From: Candidatus Gracilibacteria bacterium
GTDB lineage: Bacteria > Patescibacteriota > Gracilibacteria > UBA1369 > UBA12473
Assembly: GCA_041658685.1 (NCBI GenBank)
Contig: JBAZZS010000002.1
Coordinates: 310,001-374,000 of the forward strand
DNA length: 64,000 nt
Reading direction: 5' to 3'
Part shown: positions 17,397 through 26,942 of the stretch, piece after piece
Layout of the letters: each line of letters begins with the position of its first letter
Numbering within the stretch: position 1 is the first letter of the stretch
Notes under the pieces: generated by a model
What the model was told of the DNA's origin: nothing
What the model saw: the letters and a program-made list of their open reading frames with translations, nothing else
Database searches by the model: none
Program-made: the position numbers and the translations under genes

Positions 17397-18212
17397 ATGT
17401 TAGACAAACTCATTAAATTCGGTTTTCCGGAAAAAGAAGCGCGTGTTTATTTGGCTCTTTTGGAGTTGGGCCCTTCTTCGGTCAGCGAAATTGCAAAAAG
17501 AGCTCGTATCCCCAGGACCAATGCTTATCATTTGCTAAACACTTTGACCACCAAGGGGCTTGTGAGTACCAATGAAAAATCCTCCAAAATGGTTTTTATG
17601 GCGGAGGACCCTCAACGATTGGTTCAGCTTTTGAAAAATCAAAGCGAAGAATTTCATCGAATGCAACAAGAGGCCAAAGATTTACTTCCCGAGTTTTATT
17701 CCATTTATCATAAAGACGACGGAAAATTGAAAGTACGATTTTTTGAAGGAGTGGAGGGGCTGATCAGTGCCTATGAAGATACGTTAACGGCTCGCGATGA
17801 AATTTTGGGGTATGCTTCCGTGGAATATCAACATAATTTTTTTCCCGGTTATTTTCCCGCGTATTACACGCGTCGCACCAAGCGTGGGATTTCGGTGAAA
17901 TGTTTTTTGGCAGACAGTCCGGAGTCTCGCAGGATTCAAGAGTTGGATAAAGCCCATCTTCGAGAAACCATGCTTCTTCCTTCTCGTTTTAGTATTTCTC
18001 CGGAGATCAATATTTATGACAATAAAATGGCCATTATTTCTTTGAAGGAAAAATTTGGGGCCATTATTGAAAGCAAGGAAGTGGCGGATGCGTTTAAGAA
18101 AATGTTTGAACTCGCGTTTGAACGATCCAAGCAATACAATAAAGAAATTCATACGGAAATCGCACAAGCAAAATCAAGGCCCAAGAATAAAACGAGCGGC
18201 AAGAAAAAATAG
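17397..18212 (+). CDS. TrmB-family transcriptional regulator
   Basis: 271 residues. The N-terminal ~75 residues are a winged HTH of the TrmB type (LIKFGFPEKEARVYLALLELGPSSVSEIAKRARIPRTNAYHLLNTLTTKGLV), followed by a linker helix and a C-terminal TrmB/HTH-associated domain with EILGYASVEY and FSISPEINIYDNKMAIISLKEKFGAIIES. Such proteins are common in archaea and CPR and often respond to sugars, but no effector can be assigned here. The extreme C-terminus is Lys-rich. It converges with the O-antigen ligase gene with 3 bases between stops. Confidence 0.85.
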   Translation: MLDKLIKFGFPEKEARVYLALLELGPSSVSEIAKRARIPRTNAYHLLNTLTTKGLVSTNEKSSKMVFMAEDPQRLVQLLKNQSEEFHRMQQEAKDLLPEFYSIYHKDDGKLKVRFFEGVEGLISAYEDTLTARDEILGYASVEYQHNFFPGYFPAYYTRRTKRGISVKCFLADSPESRRIQELDKAHLRETMLLPSRFSISPEINIYDNKMAIISLKEKFGAIIESKEVADAFKKMFELAFERSKQYNKEIHTEIAQAKSRPKNKTSGKKK

Positions 18213-18215
18213 TTT

Positions 18216-19460
18216 TTACGTTGTTGAGGGTTTGTTCGGGGATGAAAGCAGTCCGGCACTTGCGTAAAAGAAAATCAGCAAGGGAGTGAATAAAAGACTG
18301 TTCACGAAAATTGAATGGATTAAGAGTCCCAGAAGTCCGGCAAAAAATCCCAGGGCTAAGCCGTTTTTTCGATTGAAAAAACTTATGTAAAGCAGGGCGC
18401 CTAAAAACCAAATATAAGTCACTAACCCTATCAGTCCGGTGGTGGCCCAAATGGTTAATAAAGTTGAGTCCGAGCCGGTGGCCGAGTGTTTTTTTAATTC
18501 TTTTACAAATCCATAATCGCGTTGAACATAAGAATAGGTATTGTATCCCACTCCGAGCCAAGGATGATCTTGGATGATAATCCATGCGTTTTGCCAGGAT
18601 TCGATGCGGAGTCGGGCTGTGGCGTCCGGCAGTTCCGCGGAAGAGGAATCCATCAGTGATTGAGCGCTATAAATCATGTTCGTGAAACGATCGGCGGCTC
18701 GTTCTGAAACCGAGGAAAGTAATAAAACGGCGATCAATCCACCGATTAATAATTTGGGAGACTTGACTATTCCCAGAATTCCCATGGCTGCGATACAAGC
18801 CAAATAAGCACTGCGGGAATAGGTTAAAAAAAGCGCTAAAAATAATACTCCGGCCAAAAGAAAATAAGGCCAGGATTTTTTTAAAGGTAAGTTCAATGAA
18901 AAACCCAAAATTAAACTTATAACAAAGGCAAAGAGTCCTCCTACAAAATTGGGATCAAACCACGAAGAAAGCAGGCGGTTGATGTGCGGATCCCATCCCA
19001 GATTTTGGAATTCGGTAAAATTTGGGAAGAATTTGAGCTGAAGAAAACCCACTATTGCGAGGAGTCCCGCGCTCGCCAAGAGAATATGAAATAAACGAAG
19101 GTGTGTTTTTGGGTCGTTTTTTGTTAGGTCGGAAACAATAAAAATCAAAGCGCCATATTCGATGAATCGAACAAGATAAAGTCCACTTAAAAAAGTTTCT
19201 TTGAGGGTGAGTGCTTGAGAGCCGTTGAGGAGGGAAAGGGCTGCAATTCCCACAAAAGCCAGAAAGGGGGTGCTTAATTTTAAAGGGGGCCATGCGCGTT
19301 CCAAGAAAACCTTATCAAAGAGCCATACACCGGTTAAAAGAGCCAATAAAAGGTCGTTGGGAAGGAGCCCGTTGGCGGTGGCAAGGGGGAGTCGGGTCAA
19401 TTCTCCCAATGCGGCGAAAAGGAAAATAAAGATAAGACTGATGAAGTAAAAACGTTTCAT
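18216..19460 (-). CDS. O-antigen ligase/polymerase (WaaL-Wzy) family membrane protein
   Basis: A 414-residue protein with about 11-12 membrane segments and a large loop between residues ~255 and ~330 carrying RIESWQNAWIIIQDHPWLGVGYNTYSYVQ, the Wzy_C signature (..HP..GvG...). It likely transfers or polymerises glycans delivered by a flippase. In a cell without LPS the acceptor is more likely a protein or another lipid (inference). The downstream end nearly touches the TrmB-type regulator's stop. The divergent rdgB gene starts 23 bases from its ATG. Confidence 0.82.
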   Translation of the reverse strand: MKRFYFISLIFIFLFAALGELTRLPLATANGLLPNDLLLALLTGVWLFDKVFLERAWPPLKLSTPFLAFVGIAALSLLNGSQALTLKETFLSGLYLVRFIEYGALIFIVSDLTKNDPKTHLRLFHILLASAGLLAIVGFLQLKFFPNFTEFQNLGWDPHINRLLSSWFDPNFVGGLFAFVISLILGFSLNLPLKKSWPYFLLAGVLFLALFLTYSRSAYLACIAAMGILGIVKSPKLLIGGLIAVLLLSSVSERAADRFTNMIYSAQSLMDSSSAELPDATARLRIESWQNAWIIIQDHPWLGVGYNTYSYVQRDYGFVKELKKHSATGSDSTLLTIWATTGLIGLVTYIWFLGALLYISFFNRKNGLALGFFAGLLGLLIHSIFVNSLLFTPLLIFFYASAGLLSSPNKPSTT

Positions 19461-19483
19461 AATTGATGTTATAGTATCATGGC

Positions 19484-20086
19484 ATGGAACCTTTTTTAAT
19501 CGCCACCGCCAATCTTGGGAAATTCAAGGAAATTGCAACCGCATTGGAGTCGTTGCCGTATCGGTTTTTATCGTTGAAGGATTTGGGGTTTGAGGGGCAA
19601 CAAGTCGAAGAAACCGGGGCCACTCATGAGGAAAATGCGCGCTTGAAGGCGGAATTTTTTTATCAAAAAACAGGGTACTTGACGTTGGGGGAGGATTCGG
19701 GGTTGGAAGTGGAGGCGTTGCAAGGGGAATTGGGACTTCACACGCGACGCTTTGGAGCCGGAGAAAAAGCGAGTGACGAGGAGTGGCTGCGTGTTTTTTT
19801 GGAACGAATGAAGGAAATAGTGCCCGAAAAAAGAAAGGCGCGATTTGTGTGTACTATGGTTTTAAAAACATTTCCAAAGGGAGAAGAATTTGTATTTGAG
19901 GGGGAAGCGCGAGGGTTTATTGTCCTCGGCCCCGAGGCTCCGATTTTGCCCGGTTTGCCCTTGAGCTCGGTGTTTAAGCCCGAGGGGTTTGATCGAGTGT
20001 ATGCGGCATTAACTCATGATGAAAAAAACCAAATCAGTCATCGAGGACTCGCAGCCGGGAAAGTGGCTAAATTTTTATTGGTATAA
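19484..20086 (+). CDS. rdgB: Non-canonical purine NTP pyrophosphatase (RdgB/HAM1)
   Basis: 200 residues with the ITPase family motifs TANLGKFKEIATAL (usually (S/T).N..K..E), GEDSGLEVEALQGELGLHTRRFG and a C-terminal SHRGLAAGK (usual form SHR..A). It hydrolyses dITP, dXTP and related NTPs to monophosphates and prevents their incorporation. The length is normal. It is convergent with the small lipoprotein gene, with 2 bases between the stops. Confidence 0.92.
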   Translation: MEPFLIATANLGKFKEIATALESLPYRFLSLKDLGFEGQQVEETGATHEENARLKAEFFYQKTGYLTLGEDSGLEVEALQGELGLHTRRFGAGEKASDEEWLRVFLERMKEIVPEKRKARFVCTMVLKTFPKGEEFVFEGEARGFIVLGPEAPILPGLPLSSVFKPEGFDRVYAALTHDEKNQISHRGLAAGKVAKFLLV

Positions 20087-20088
20087 TT

Positions 20089-20526
20089 TTAGTTTGAAGC
20101 GGGTTCTTCTGTTGTTCCGTAGATCCCGCTGGGTTCGATGATCACCAAAAAAGAAAGAGGATTTTCGGTGGTTCCTTCGCTCATACTGCAATCATAGGTG
20201 GCTACGTTTTCGTTTTTTATGAATTGACGGCGAGATTCCGCGCTTGCATTGAGTTCCCATCCGTTTACAACCATGGCATCTTCCAAGAAGGCAAATAATT
20301 CGCCGCGTGTCATTGAATCCAGGGTGAAAAAATGATTTTCAACCGGGCTGTTCGCCGAGGATTGAGTAAGGATAGCATTTTCCGGGACGGCAATATCTTC
20401 CCAGCCCGGAATTGGGCCTGCGTAAAAATCCTGGGTTTTTTTGCAGCCGGTTAAGAAATTTAAACAGAGAATTGTTCCTAAAAGAAAAGAGGTTAAAACA
20501 ATTTTAGACGAATGAAGGGTTTTCAT
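20089..20526 (-). CDS. Small lipoprotein of unknown function
   Basis: Starting at the ATG at 20526, the 145-residue product has a typical signal peptide with lipobox (LCLNFLTGC), so it should be lipid-anchored outside the membrane. The rest is a short mixed domain with FTLDSMTRGELFAFLEDAMVVNGWELN, resembling small lipoproteins whose domain predicts a beta-alpha sandwich. An upstream in-frame extension to 20736 lies within the PBP 3' end and lacks protein-like features. It is 79 bases downstream of the PBP gene on the same strand, so it may share its transcript. Confidence 0.75.
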   Translation of the reverse strand: MKTLHSSKIVLTSFLLGTILCLNFLTGCKKTQDFYAGPIPGWEDIAVPENAILTQSSANSPVENHFFTLDSMTRGELFAFLEDAMVVNGWELNASAESRRQFIKNENVATYDCSMSEGTTENPLSFLVIIEPSGIYGTTEEPASN

Positions 20527-20605
20527 TTTTGCGCTTGTTAAAGAGATAAAATGGCTTTTATGTGCGAAGCATAACGAAGAAAGCAGAGAGACGCAAGAGA
20601 TAGCT

Positions 20606-23353
20606 TTACGGTCTTTCCATTGGCGTTGCGGGGGGCGCGGGGTCTTCGGTGGAAGTGGGAGTCTCCGCCGTGGAAGTGGTCCCGTATTGAACTTCAATGG
20701 TACTGTTGCTTCGATAACCCAAGGCATCATACACATAAGCGGTAAGGGTGTAGGTTTTTCCGGGGGTTACGCTCGTTCCAAGGCGAATGGTTCCGGAATA
20801 AGGGGCCGTAACCGCGGTGTATTGAATTTGGTCGTTTAAATAAAATTCAACATAATCCATCCCATTGGGAGTGCTTACTTCCACCTCTATTGTGGTGCGA
20901 CCGGAATCAATGGACCCATAATTGGCGGGACTGGTGATTGCAATCGTTGGGCTGTTGGCCAAAGTCTCTGCGGTGTGCAGGGTGTCTTGTTCGGTGGGGG
21001 GTTGCTTGAGGTCTGCATTTGCCTCCACCCAAGCGTCGATGCCGGCTTGCCAGTAGGTGTATTCCGGAATAATGGTTTGATGCACTTGAAATGCTTTTTC
21101 TTGCACAGACCATGCCGGAGAAAATTCGGTGGCAATGAGTCCGGTCATTTTATCGATTGGGTAAGAAATGAAACTGTTGTCGATTTGGGTTGGAACGTCG
21201 AATGTGGCAAAAATATCTTGAGAGAGCATGTCTTCCGGCGTGTTTTCCGCAGGGAGTAATCCGGTGGATTTGGTGATCGTGAGAGAAGTGATGCCTTGCG
21301 GTTTTGGGAATTCTTCCGAAGAAAATTCAGCAAGCGCTTGTGTCATAAAATCGTTCCAAATCGGAGCCGCGCAATTGTAGCCGTCGGCAAGGTAATTCAT
21401 AATGGTTCCATCTGCGTTGCCCACCCAAACTCCGGTGACTAAATTAGTGGTGTAGCCCATGGTCCACGTGTTGGTGGGGTAGCCGTTGTCCGCGGTACTG
21501 GTTCCGGTTTTAGCGGCAACATGTTGTCCTGCGATGGAGAGTCTTGAACCCAGGTGAACACTTGAATCGGATAGAATATTATTAATAAGATAGGCGGCTT
21601 GCGGATCAAGGACCTCGGTTCCTGGAGTGTCTTTCCATTGTTCCAAAATATCCCCGTTGCGGTTTTCAATTTTTAAAATAGGCGTGATTTCCTTTTTAAT
21701 TCCGCTGTTTGCGAATACCGAATAGGCTCCTGTGAAATCAAGCAAACGGACTTCTCCGGTGCCCAGCGCCAGAGGCCAGCCATACCCGATATTTTTATCC
21801 AGATTGATTCCGAATTTTTCAACAAAAGGGATGATCGCGTCTTCTTGTCCGGCTAAAAAATAAGTTTTAATGGCCGGGATATTGAGCGATTGCCCCAGGG
21901 CATAACGGATTGAAACCGGGCCGGAAAAAGTGCCACTGTAGTTTTTAGGGGCCTCGGTTCCGAATTGAGTTTTTACATCATAAAGGATTGTGGCGGGCGC
22001 GTATCCGTTTAAAAAAGCCAACGCATAAACAAAGGGTTTAAACGAAGATCCGGGCTGACGATATCGAGTGGCGATGTTGACTTCTCCATTAATGGTTGGA
22101 TCTCGATAATCCGCGGACCCCACCATGGCCAAAATTTGTCCGGTTTGGGGTTGAATGGCCACCAAGCTGGCGTTGCTTGCATCAAAGCTTTCAAGGTTGT
22201 TTTCTTTGTATTTTTCGACCGAGGCTTCGGCGATATCTTGGAGATTGGGGTCAAGGGTGGTGTAGATACGGAGCCCTCCTTGTTCAAGGACTTCTTTTCC
22301 GTATTTTTCTTCCACAAGCTGTTTAACATAAAAAACAAAATGAGGGGCTTGAATGCTTTCAAGATAACTTTGGAATTCAAGAGTCCAGGATTCTTCCAGT
22401 GCGGTTTGTTTTTCTTCTTCTGTGATAATGCCTTTTTCAAGCATGGAGTTTAAAACCACATCGGTTCTGCCCGGCAAATAAATGGTTGTTCCGTCCACCA
22501 GCGTGATATTTGAGCCAATTAATCCGAGCATGAATTCGTCGTCTTCCAGGTCTTGAATGGAAGAAATATTTCGGGCCGCGAGTTGTTCGGCGGTGAAATT
22601 AAGGGTGAGGTAGGAATGACTGTTTTCGCCGTAAGGGGAATAGTACGTTGGGGCTTTTGGGATGGCGGCTAAGATCGCACTTTGGGTGAGAGTTAGATCT
22701 TTCGCAAGAACTCCAAAATAACGATTCGCAGCCAATTCTATCCCGTACGCGTTGTTGCCGTAAAAAATTTCGTTGAGATACATCTCTAAGATTTCATCTT
22801 TTGAATAATGGGATTCCACTCGAACCGCCAAAATGAGTTCTTGAATTTTTCGTGTGTAAGTTTGTTCTTGAGTCAGGAAGAAATTCTTAACAAATTGTTG
22901 TGTGATGGTGGAGCATCCGCGGCGGCCTCCAATTCCAAAAAGTTCGTGCAAAAAGGCCTTTCCCAAACAAGGAACGTCGAATCCGTAGTGATAATAAAAT
23001 TGGTCATCTTCCGTGGAGAGGGTGGCACTGATAAGGTAAGGAGACATGTCTGCGAGTGCTACGATTTTTCGATTTTCATCGCCTTGAATGGCATACAACA
23101 CGTTTTCGGAACGATCATAAATGATGGTGGATTCGGCTTGCAAAAAGCCTTCACCACTGGTGACCGGAGGGAGGTTGAAGCTGAAAACAATGATCAATAA
23201 AATTCCCAGGAAAAACCCAACAAGAACGCTACTCCCGGCAACAATTAGGGCCCAGCGCCACACGCGCATGCGGCGTGGCATCAGTGGATGGGGGCGAATT
23301 TTGAGCCAAAATTTTCCAAGATTGAGTTTGAGACGTCGAAAGCGAGACAACAT
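20606..23353 (-). CDS. Class A penicillin-binding protein (transglycosylase/transpeptidase)
   Basis: A 915-residue PBP1A-type protein: a basic cytoplasmic N-terminus, one membrane anchor (about 33-60), a GT51 transglycosylase domain with TEDDQFYYHYGFD (114-126) and GRRGCSTITQQFVKN, then a transpeptidase domain with SSFK (436-439), SLN (489-491) and KTGTS (615-619). The C-terminal ~110 residues form an Ig-like domain (SPTIAITSPANYGSIDSGRTT...) after a spacer, probably a cell-wall or glycan contact module. It polymerises and cross-links peptidoglycan at the outer face of the membrane. All catalytic motifs are intact. Confidence 0.94.
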   Translation of the reverse strand: MLSRFRRLKLNLGKFWLKIRPHPLMPRRMRVWRWALIVAGSSVLVGFFLGILLIIVFSFNLPPVTSGEGFLQAESTIIYDRSENVLYAIQGDENRKIVALADMSPYLISATLSTEDDQFYYHYGFDVPCLGKAFLHELFGIGGRRGCSTITQQFVKNFFLTQEQTYTRKIQELILAVRVESHYSKDEILEMYLNEIFYGNNAYGIELAANRYFGVLAKDLTLTQSAILAAIPKAPTYYSPYGENSHSYLTLNFTAEQLAARNISSIQDLEDDEFMLGLIGSNITLVDGTTIYLPGRTDVVLNSMLEKGIITEEEKQTALEESWTLEFQSYLESIQAPHFVFYVKQLVEEKYGKEVLEQGGLRIYTTLDPNLQDIAEASVEKYKENNLESFDASNASLVAIQPQTGQILAMVGSADYRDPTINGEVNIATRYRQPGSSFKPFVYALAFLNGYAPATILYDVKTQFGTEAPKNYSGTFSGPVSIRYALGQSLNIPAIKTYFLAGQEDAIIPFVEKFGINLDKNIGYGWPLALGTGEVRLLDFTGAYSVFANSGIKKEITPILKIENRNGDILEQWKDTPGTEVLDPQAAYLINNILSDSSVHLGSRLSIAGQHVAAKTGTSTADNGYPTNTWTMGYTTNLVTGVWVGNADGTIMNYLADGYNCAAPIWNDFMTQALAEFSSEEFPKPQGITSLTITKSTGLLPAENTPEDMLSQDIFATFDVPTQIDNSFISYPIDKMTGLIATEFSPAWSVQEKAFQVHQTIIPEYTYWQAGIDAWVEANADLKQPPTEQDTLHTAETLANSPTIAITSPANYGSIDSGRTTIEVEVSTPNGMDYVEFYLNDQIQYTAVTAPYSGTIRLGTSVTPGKTYTLTAYVYDALGYRSNSTIEVQYGTTSTAETPTSTEDPAPPATPMERP

Positions 23354-23448
23354 AAAAAAATGTTAAAGTCAGGACGGGCGCATTATACGCTTTTTTTATC
23401 TTGTGTGATAGAATTGTTCCGATTCTTATTTCTCTTAATTTTTTATTT

Positions 23449-24414
23449 ATGGCACTGACGTTGAAGCAAATTCATGACATGGCGATCGCAATCGGGCGAA
23501 AACAGGATCCGCGCCCCGCCAAAGAAATCGAAGCGGTTTTATCTCAACATAAAGAGCAATATGAAAAAATGAACAAGAAGAAAAAAGAATGTTTTGATAA
23601 AGAGCGATTGGTGAATCCGTATTTGGATACGCGTGTTTTGTATGGCACACCCACTACTTCCATTAAATCGATGATGGCGTGTATTGATGTGGGTCCGGCA
23701 GAGCTTTTATTGGCAAATACGTTGCGTGAAAAAGGGACTGCGATTGATATGGTGTTGAGTCATCATCCTGAAGGGCGCGCGTTGGCGGACTTGGCGCAAG
23801 TGATGCGAGTCCAAGATACGATTTCCGAGGAATTGGGAATTTCTCCCAATATTGCGGAAAAACTCATGAATAAACGGATGGGCGTGATTGATCGTGCGGT
23901 GCATCCCATCAATCATTATCAAGCCGTAGATACGGCTCGATTGCTTGGGATTCCATTTATGTGTTGTCATACGCCGGCGGACAATTGCGTGCATGATTTT
24001 TTGGTGAATTTTATCAATAAAAATCAGAAAAAATGGCGTACCATTGAGGATTTTATGAATGCGCTTTTGGAAATTCCCGAGTTTTTTGAAGGAGAAAAAA
24101 TGGGGGCGGGGCCTAAGATTTTCTTGGGTTCAAAAGATTCCAAGTTGGGCAAAATCGCGGTGACGGGAATGACGGGCGGGACGTCGGGGAGTGAGGATAT
24201 TTATGAACATTACAGTCATGCCGGGGTTGGGACATTGGTGCAAATGCATATTTCCGAGAAGCATCGTGAAAATGCGGAAAAACATCATCTTAATATTGTG
24301 ATCACGGGTCATATCCCGAGCGACAGCTTGGGGTTGAATTTATTGTTGGATCCCATTGAAAAGAAGGGGGTGAAAATCATCCCGGCGAGTGGATTTATAA
24401 GGGTGAAACGATAA
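23449..24414 (+). CDS. NIF3-like (DUF34) metal-binding protein
   Basis: 321 residues starting at the ATG at 23449 (MALTLKQIHDMA). Earlier in-frame codons to 23401 overlap the divergent PBP promoter region and look non-coding. Family motifs include CIDVG, MVLSHHPEGRAL (metal-binding His pair), FMCCHTPADN and, near the end, HAGVGTLVQMHISEKH with NIVITGHIPSDSLG. NIF3/DUF34 proteins form toroidal dimetal-binding hexamers; the biochemical role is unsettled, with proposals around GTP cyclohydrolase-like or metal handling. It is convergent with pheT, with one base between the stops. Confidence 0.82.
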   Translation: MALTLKQIHDMAIAIGRKQDPRPAKEIEAVLSQHKEQYEKMNKKKKECFDKERLVNPYLDTRVLYGTPTTSIKSMMACIDVGPAELLLANTLREKGTAIDMVLSHHPEGRALADLAQVMRVQDTISEELGISPNIAEKLMNKRMGVIDRAVHPINHYQAVDTARLLGIPFMCCHTPADNCVHDFLVNFINKNQKKWRTIEDFMNALLEIPEFFEGEKMGAGPKIFLGSKDSKLGKIAVTGMTGGTSGSEDIYEHYSHAGVGTLVQMHISEKHRENAEKHHLNIVITGHIPSDSLGLNLLLDPIEKKGVKIIPASGFIRVKR

Positions 24415-24415
24415 A

Positions 24416-26926
24416 TTATTCTCCGCGAATTTCTCCGCCAATGGCGCGAATCGACTTGAAAATCGCTTCGTGGGATTGATGGAATTCGGTATCGGTGAGG
24501 GTGTGGTCGTTGTGGCGGAGTTCGATGGTGAAGGCCAGGGATTTTTTGTCAGTGGGAATGTTTTTTCCCTCGTAAATGTCAAAAAGCGTGATGGATTGCA
24601 CGAGACCCGCGGGGTCGGCTTTTCGAATGGCGTGTTCGACGTCGGCGATTTCTTTTTTACGATCAATGAGCAAGGAAATGTCGAAGGGGCTGGTAGGGAA
24701 TTTGGGCAATTCTTTGAAACGCGTGAGTTCTCGACCTTTGGCTGCGAGTTTAGTGAAATTGATTTCAAATAAACCCACGGGTTGATCGAGGTCAAAGGCT
24801 TTGGCCACGGCAGGGTGTAGGACGAATCCATAACCAAGGATTTCGCCTTCTACAGAGATTTCGATGCATTTTTGAGGATGTGCGTAAAGGGGCGGATGAG
24901 CGCATTTTTGAAGAAGCGGGGAGGGGGTGCGGAATTTTTTTAAAAAAGCGGAAAGTGCGCCTTTCATGTCGTAGAAAATTTCTTTGGAATGTTCGTTCGT
25001 AAGTGTTCCGGCGATCCATTTTTCTTCAAGAGGCATGAATTCTCCGATTTCTTTGTACGTGTGTCCGATTTCAAATAATTTTAGGTTTTTTCGTTCGTGA
25101 TTGTTTTTGGCCAATGTTTTTAATAGACCCGGAATGAGGCTTACGCGCATATGGGTTTGCTCTTGGGAAAGTGCGTTTTTGACGCGAATATGGCGCATGT
25201 TTTCGAGGCGGCATTTTTTGAAATCGTCTTCGCTGTAAAAAGAGTACCCAATGACCTCAGTGAAGCCTAAAAAGGCGGCGAAAATAGTGCGAACTTCATG
25301 TTTAAAAAATCGTTCTTGGTTTTCGATTGGGAGCTTAATGGGAAGTTCGGGAAGAAGGGCCGGGATTTTATCGTACCCGTGAATGCGAGCCACTTCTTCG
25401 ACTAAATCTTCTGCAATCCCCACATCGCCGGTGGCGCGATGGGAGGGGACAATGACGTTGAGTTTTTTTCCTTGAACCGTGACTTTGAATCCGAGGGTCG
25501 TGAGGATGCGTTTAATTTCCGGGGTTGAAATTTCGGTGCCGATTTTGTTGCAAATTATTTGTGGGTCAATGGTGATTTTGATTTGGGGGAGAGTTTTGTA
25601 TGTGCGAATCGTTTCGAGAGAGGTTATGAGTTTTGCGGAGGGGGAACATTCTTGAATCAAAGCCATGGCGCGTTGAAGTGCGAGTTCGGTGAGCGAGGGG
25701 TCGAGGCCTTTTTCAAAACGTTGAGACGCTTCACTGCGCAACCCGTGAGCAGAGGAGCTTTTTCGAACTATAATGGGGTTCCAATTGGCGGCCTCGAGAA
25801 TGATTTCAGTGGTGGATTCATTGATTTCGGAGCCTGCGCCGCCCATGATTCCGGCCACGCCCAATACACTTGAACTGTCGGCCACCACAGGATCTTTTTC
25901 AAATAATGTTCTCGTTTCGTGGTCAATGGTTTCGATCGTTTCTCCTTTTTTGGCATAGCGAATAATGAGGGCGTCATTTTTTACTTTTTTTCGATCATAG
26001 GCATGCATGGGTTGGCCCAATTCCACCATCACAAAATTGGTGATGTCCACGATGTTGTTGATGGGTTTGAGCCCCACACTGCGTAGGCGATTTTTGAGCC
26101 AATCCGGAGAATCTTTGATTTCAACATTCGTTAAAATACAACCGGAGAAAGCGGGGCAGATTTCTTTGTCTTGAATGGTAACATTGAGTTTAGTCGTCGG
26201 TTTTCCGGGTTTGTATTTAAGAAGTGGCGTGAGGGGTTTGAGCGGTTTTTTGAGGATCACAGAGAATTCACGGGCAAAGCCGTAATGGCCCCAGAGGTCG
26301 GGACGATGAGTGAGGGATTTGTTGTCCACAGTGAGAATGACGTCGTTTTTTTGGAGCGCAACGGCAAGGGGGGTTCCAGGTTTTACTTTTAAATACGATA
26401 AATCTTTGATGCGCACTTCGGTTGCACCGGGGAGATTGTCGGTGTCGAGGCCAATTTCTTCGCCGGCGCAAATCATTCCAAAACTTTTTTCTCCACGAAT
26501 TTTAACTTCTCCAAGTTCAACGAGGTCGCCTTCGCCGTGCCAACGAACCTTAGAGCCCGGAGGCGCAACAGGAACCAACATATCAGGTTTTAAATTTTGA
26601 CCGCCACATACAATGGAGATGGGTTTTTCTTGAGCAATGTCCACTTCGGCAATGACCAGTTTATCTGCGTTGGGGTGTTTTTTTACGCTTAGAATTTTCC
26701 CAATCACCATTTTATCAAAAGCTTTTTCCATATCTTCTACCTCTTCGACCTCTGCGGTGTGAAGAGTGATGAGTCTTCCGACATCGTCAGTGCTTTGAGT
26801 GTTTGGAATGTCTATAAATTGAGCTACCTCTTCTGGGGTGTTTAAGGATGAGGTCTTCATAAAGTCCTCAGAACGTATGGTCTTGATGTCCACGAATTCA
26901 CGCAACCAATTGATAGAAATTTTCAT
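24416..26926 (-). CDS. pheT: Phenylalanyl-tRNA synthetase beta subunit
   Basis: An 836-residue PheT. In order: N-terminal MKISINWLREFVDI, a tRNA-binding EMAP-like domain (GKILSVKKHPNADKLVIAEVD...), the B3/B4 editing region (NNIVDITNFVMVELGQPMHAYD), B5, the catalytic-like B6-B7 module and a C-terminal ferredoxin-like anticodon-binding domain (FPTSPFDISLLID...). It pairs with PheS in an alpha2-beta2 enzyme and edits mischarged Tyr-tRNA-Phe. It is slightly longer than usual because of a ~45-residue insertion near residue 20-65. pheS is 16 bases upstream in the same operon. Confidence 0.96.
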   Translation of the reverse strand: MKISINWLREFVDIKTIRSEDFMKTSSLNTPEEVAQFIDIPNTQSTDDVGRLITLHTAEVEEVEDMEKAFDKMVIGKILSVKKHPNADKLVIAEVDIAQEKPISIVCGGQNLKPDMLVPVAPPGSKVRWHGEGDLVELGEVKIRGEKSFGMICAGEEIGLDTDNLPGATEVRIKDLSYLKVKPGTPLAVALQKNDVILTVDNKSLTHRPDLWGHYGFAREFSVILKKPLKPLTPLLKYKPGKPTTKLNVTIQDKEICPAFSGCILTNVEIKDSPDWLKNRLRSVGLKPINNIVDITNFVMVELGQPMHAYDRKKVKNDALIIRYAKKGETIETIDHETRTLFEKDPVVADSSSVLGVAGIMGGAGSEINESTTEIILEAANWNPIIVRKSSSAHGLRSEASQRFEKGLDPSLTELALQRAMALIQECSPSAKLITSLETIRTYKTLPQIKITIDPQIICNKIGTEISTPEIKRILTTLGFKVTVQGKKLNVIVPSHRATGDVGIAEDLVEEVARIHGYDKIPALLPELPIKLPIENQERFFKHEVRTIFAAFLGFTEVIGYSFYSEDDFKKCRLENMRHIRVKNALSQEQTHMRVSLIPGLLKTLAKNNHERKNLKLFEIGHTYKEIGEFMPLEEKWIAGTLTNEHSKEIFYDMKGALSAFLKKFRTPSPLLQKCAHPPLYAHPQKCIEISVEGEILGYGFVLHPAVAKAFDLDQPVGLFEINFTKLAAKGRELTRFKELPKFPTSPFDISLLIDRKKEIADVEHAIRKADPAGLVQSITLFDIYEGKNIPTDKKSLAFTIELRHNDHTLTDTEFHQSHEAIFKSIRAIGGEIRGE

Positions 26927-26942
26927 AGGAACTAAAAGTTAA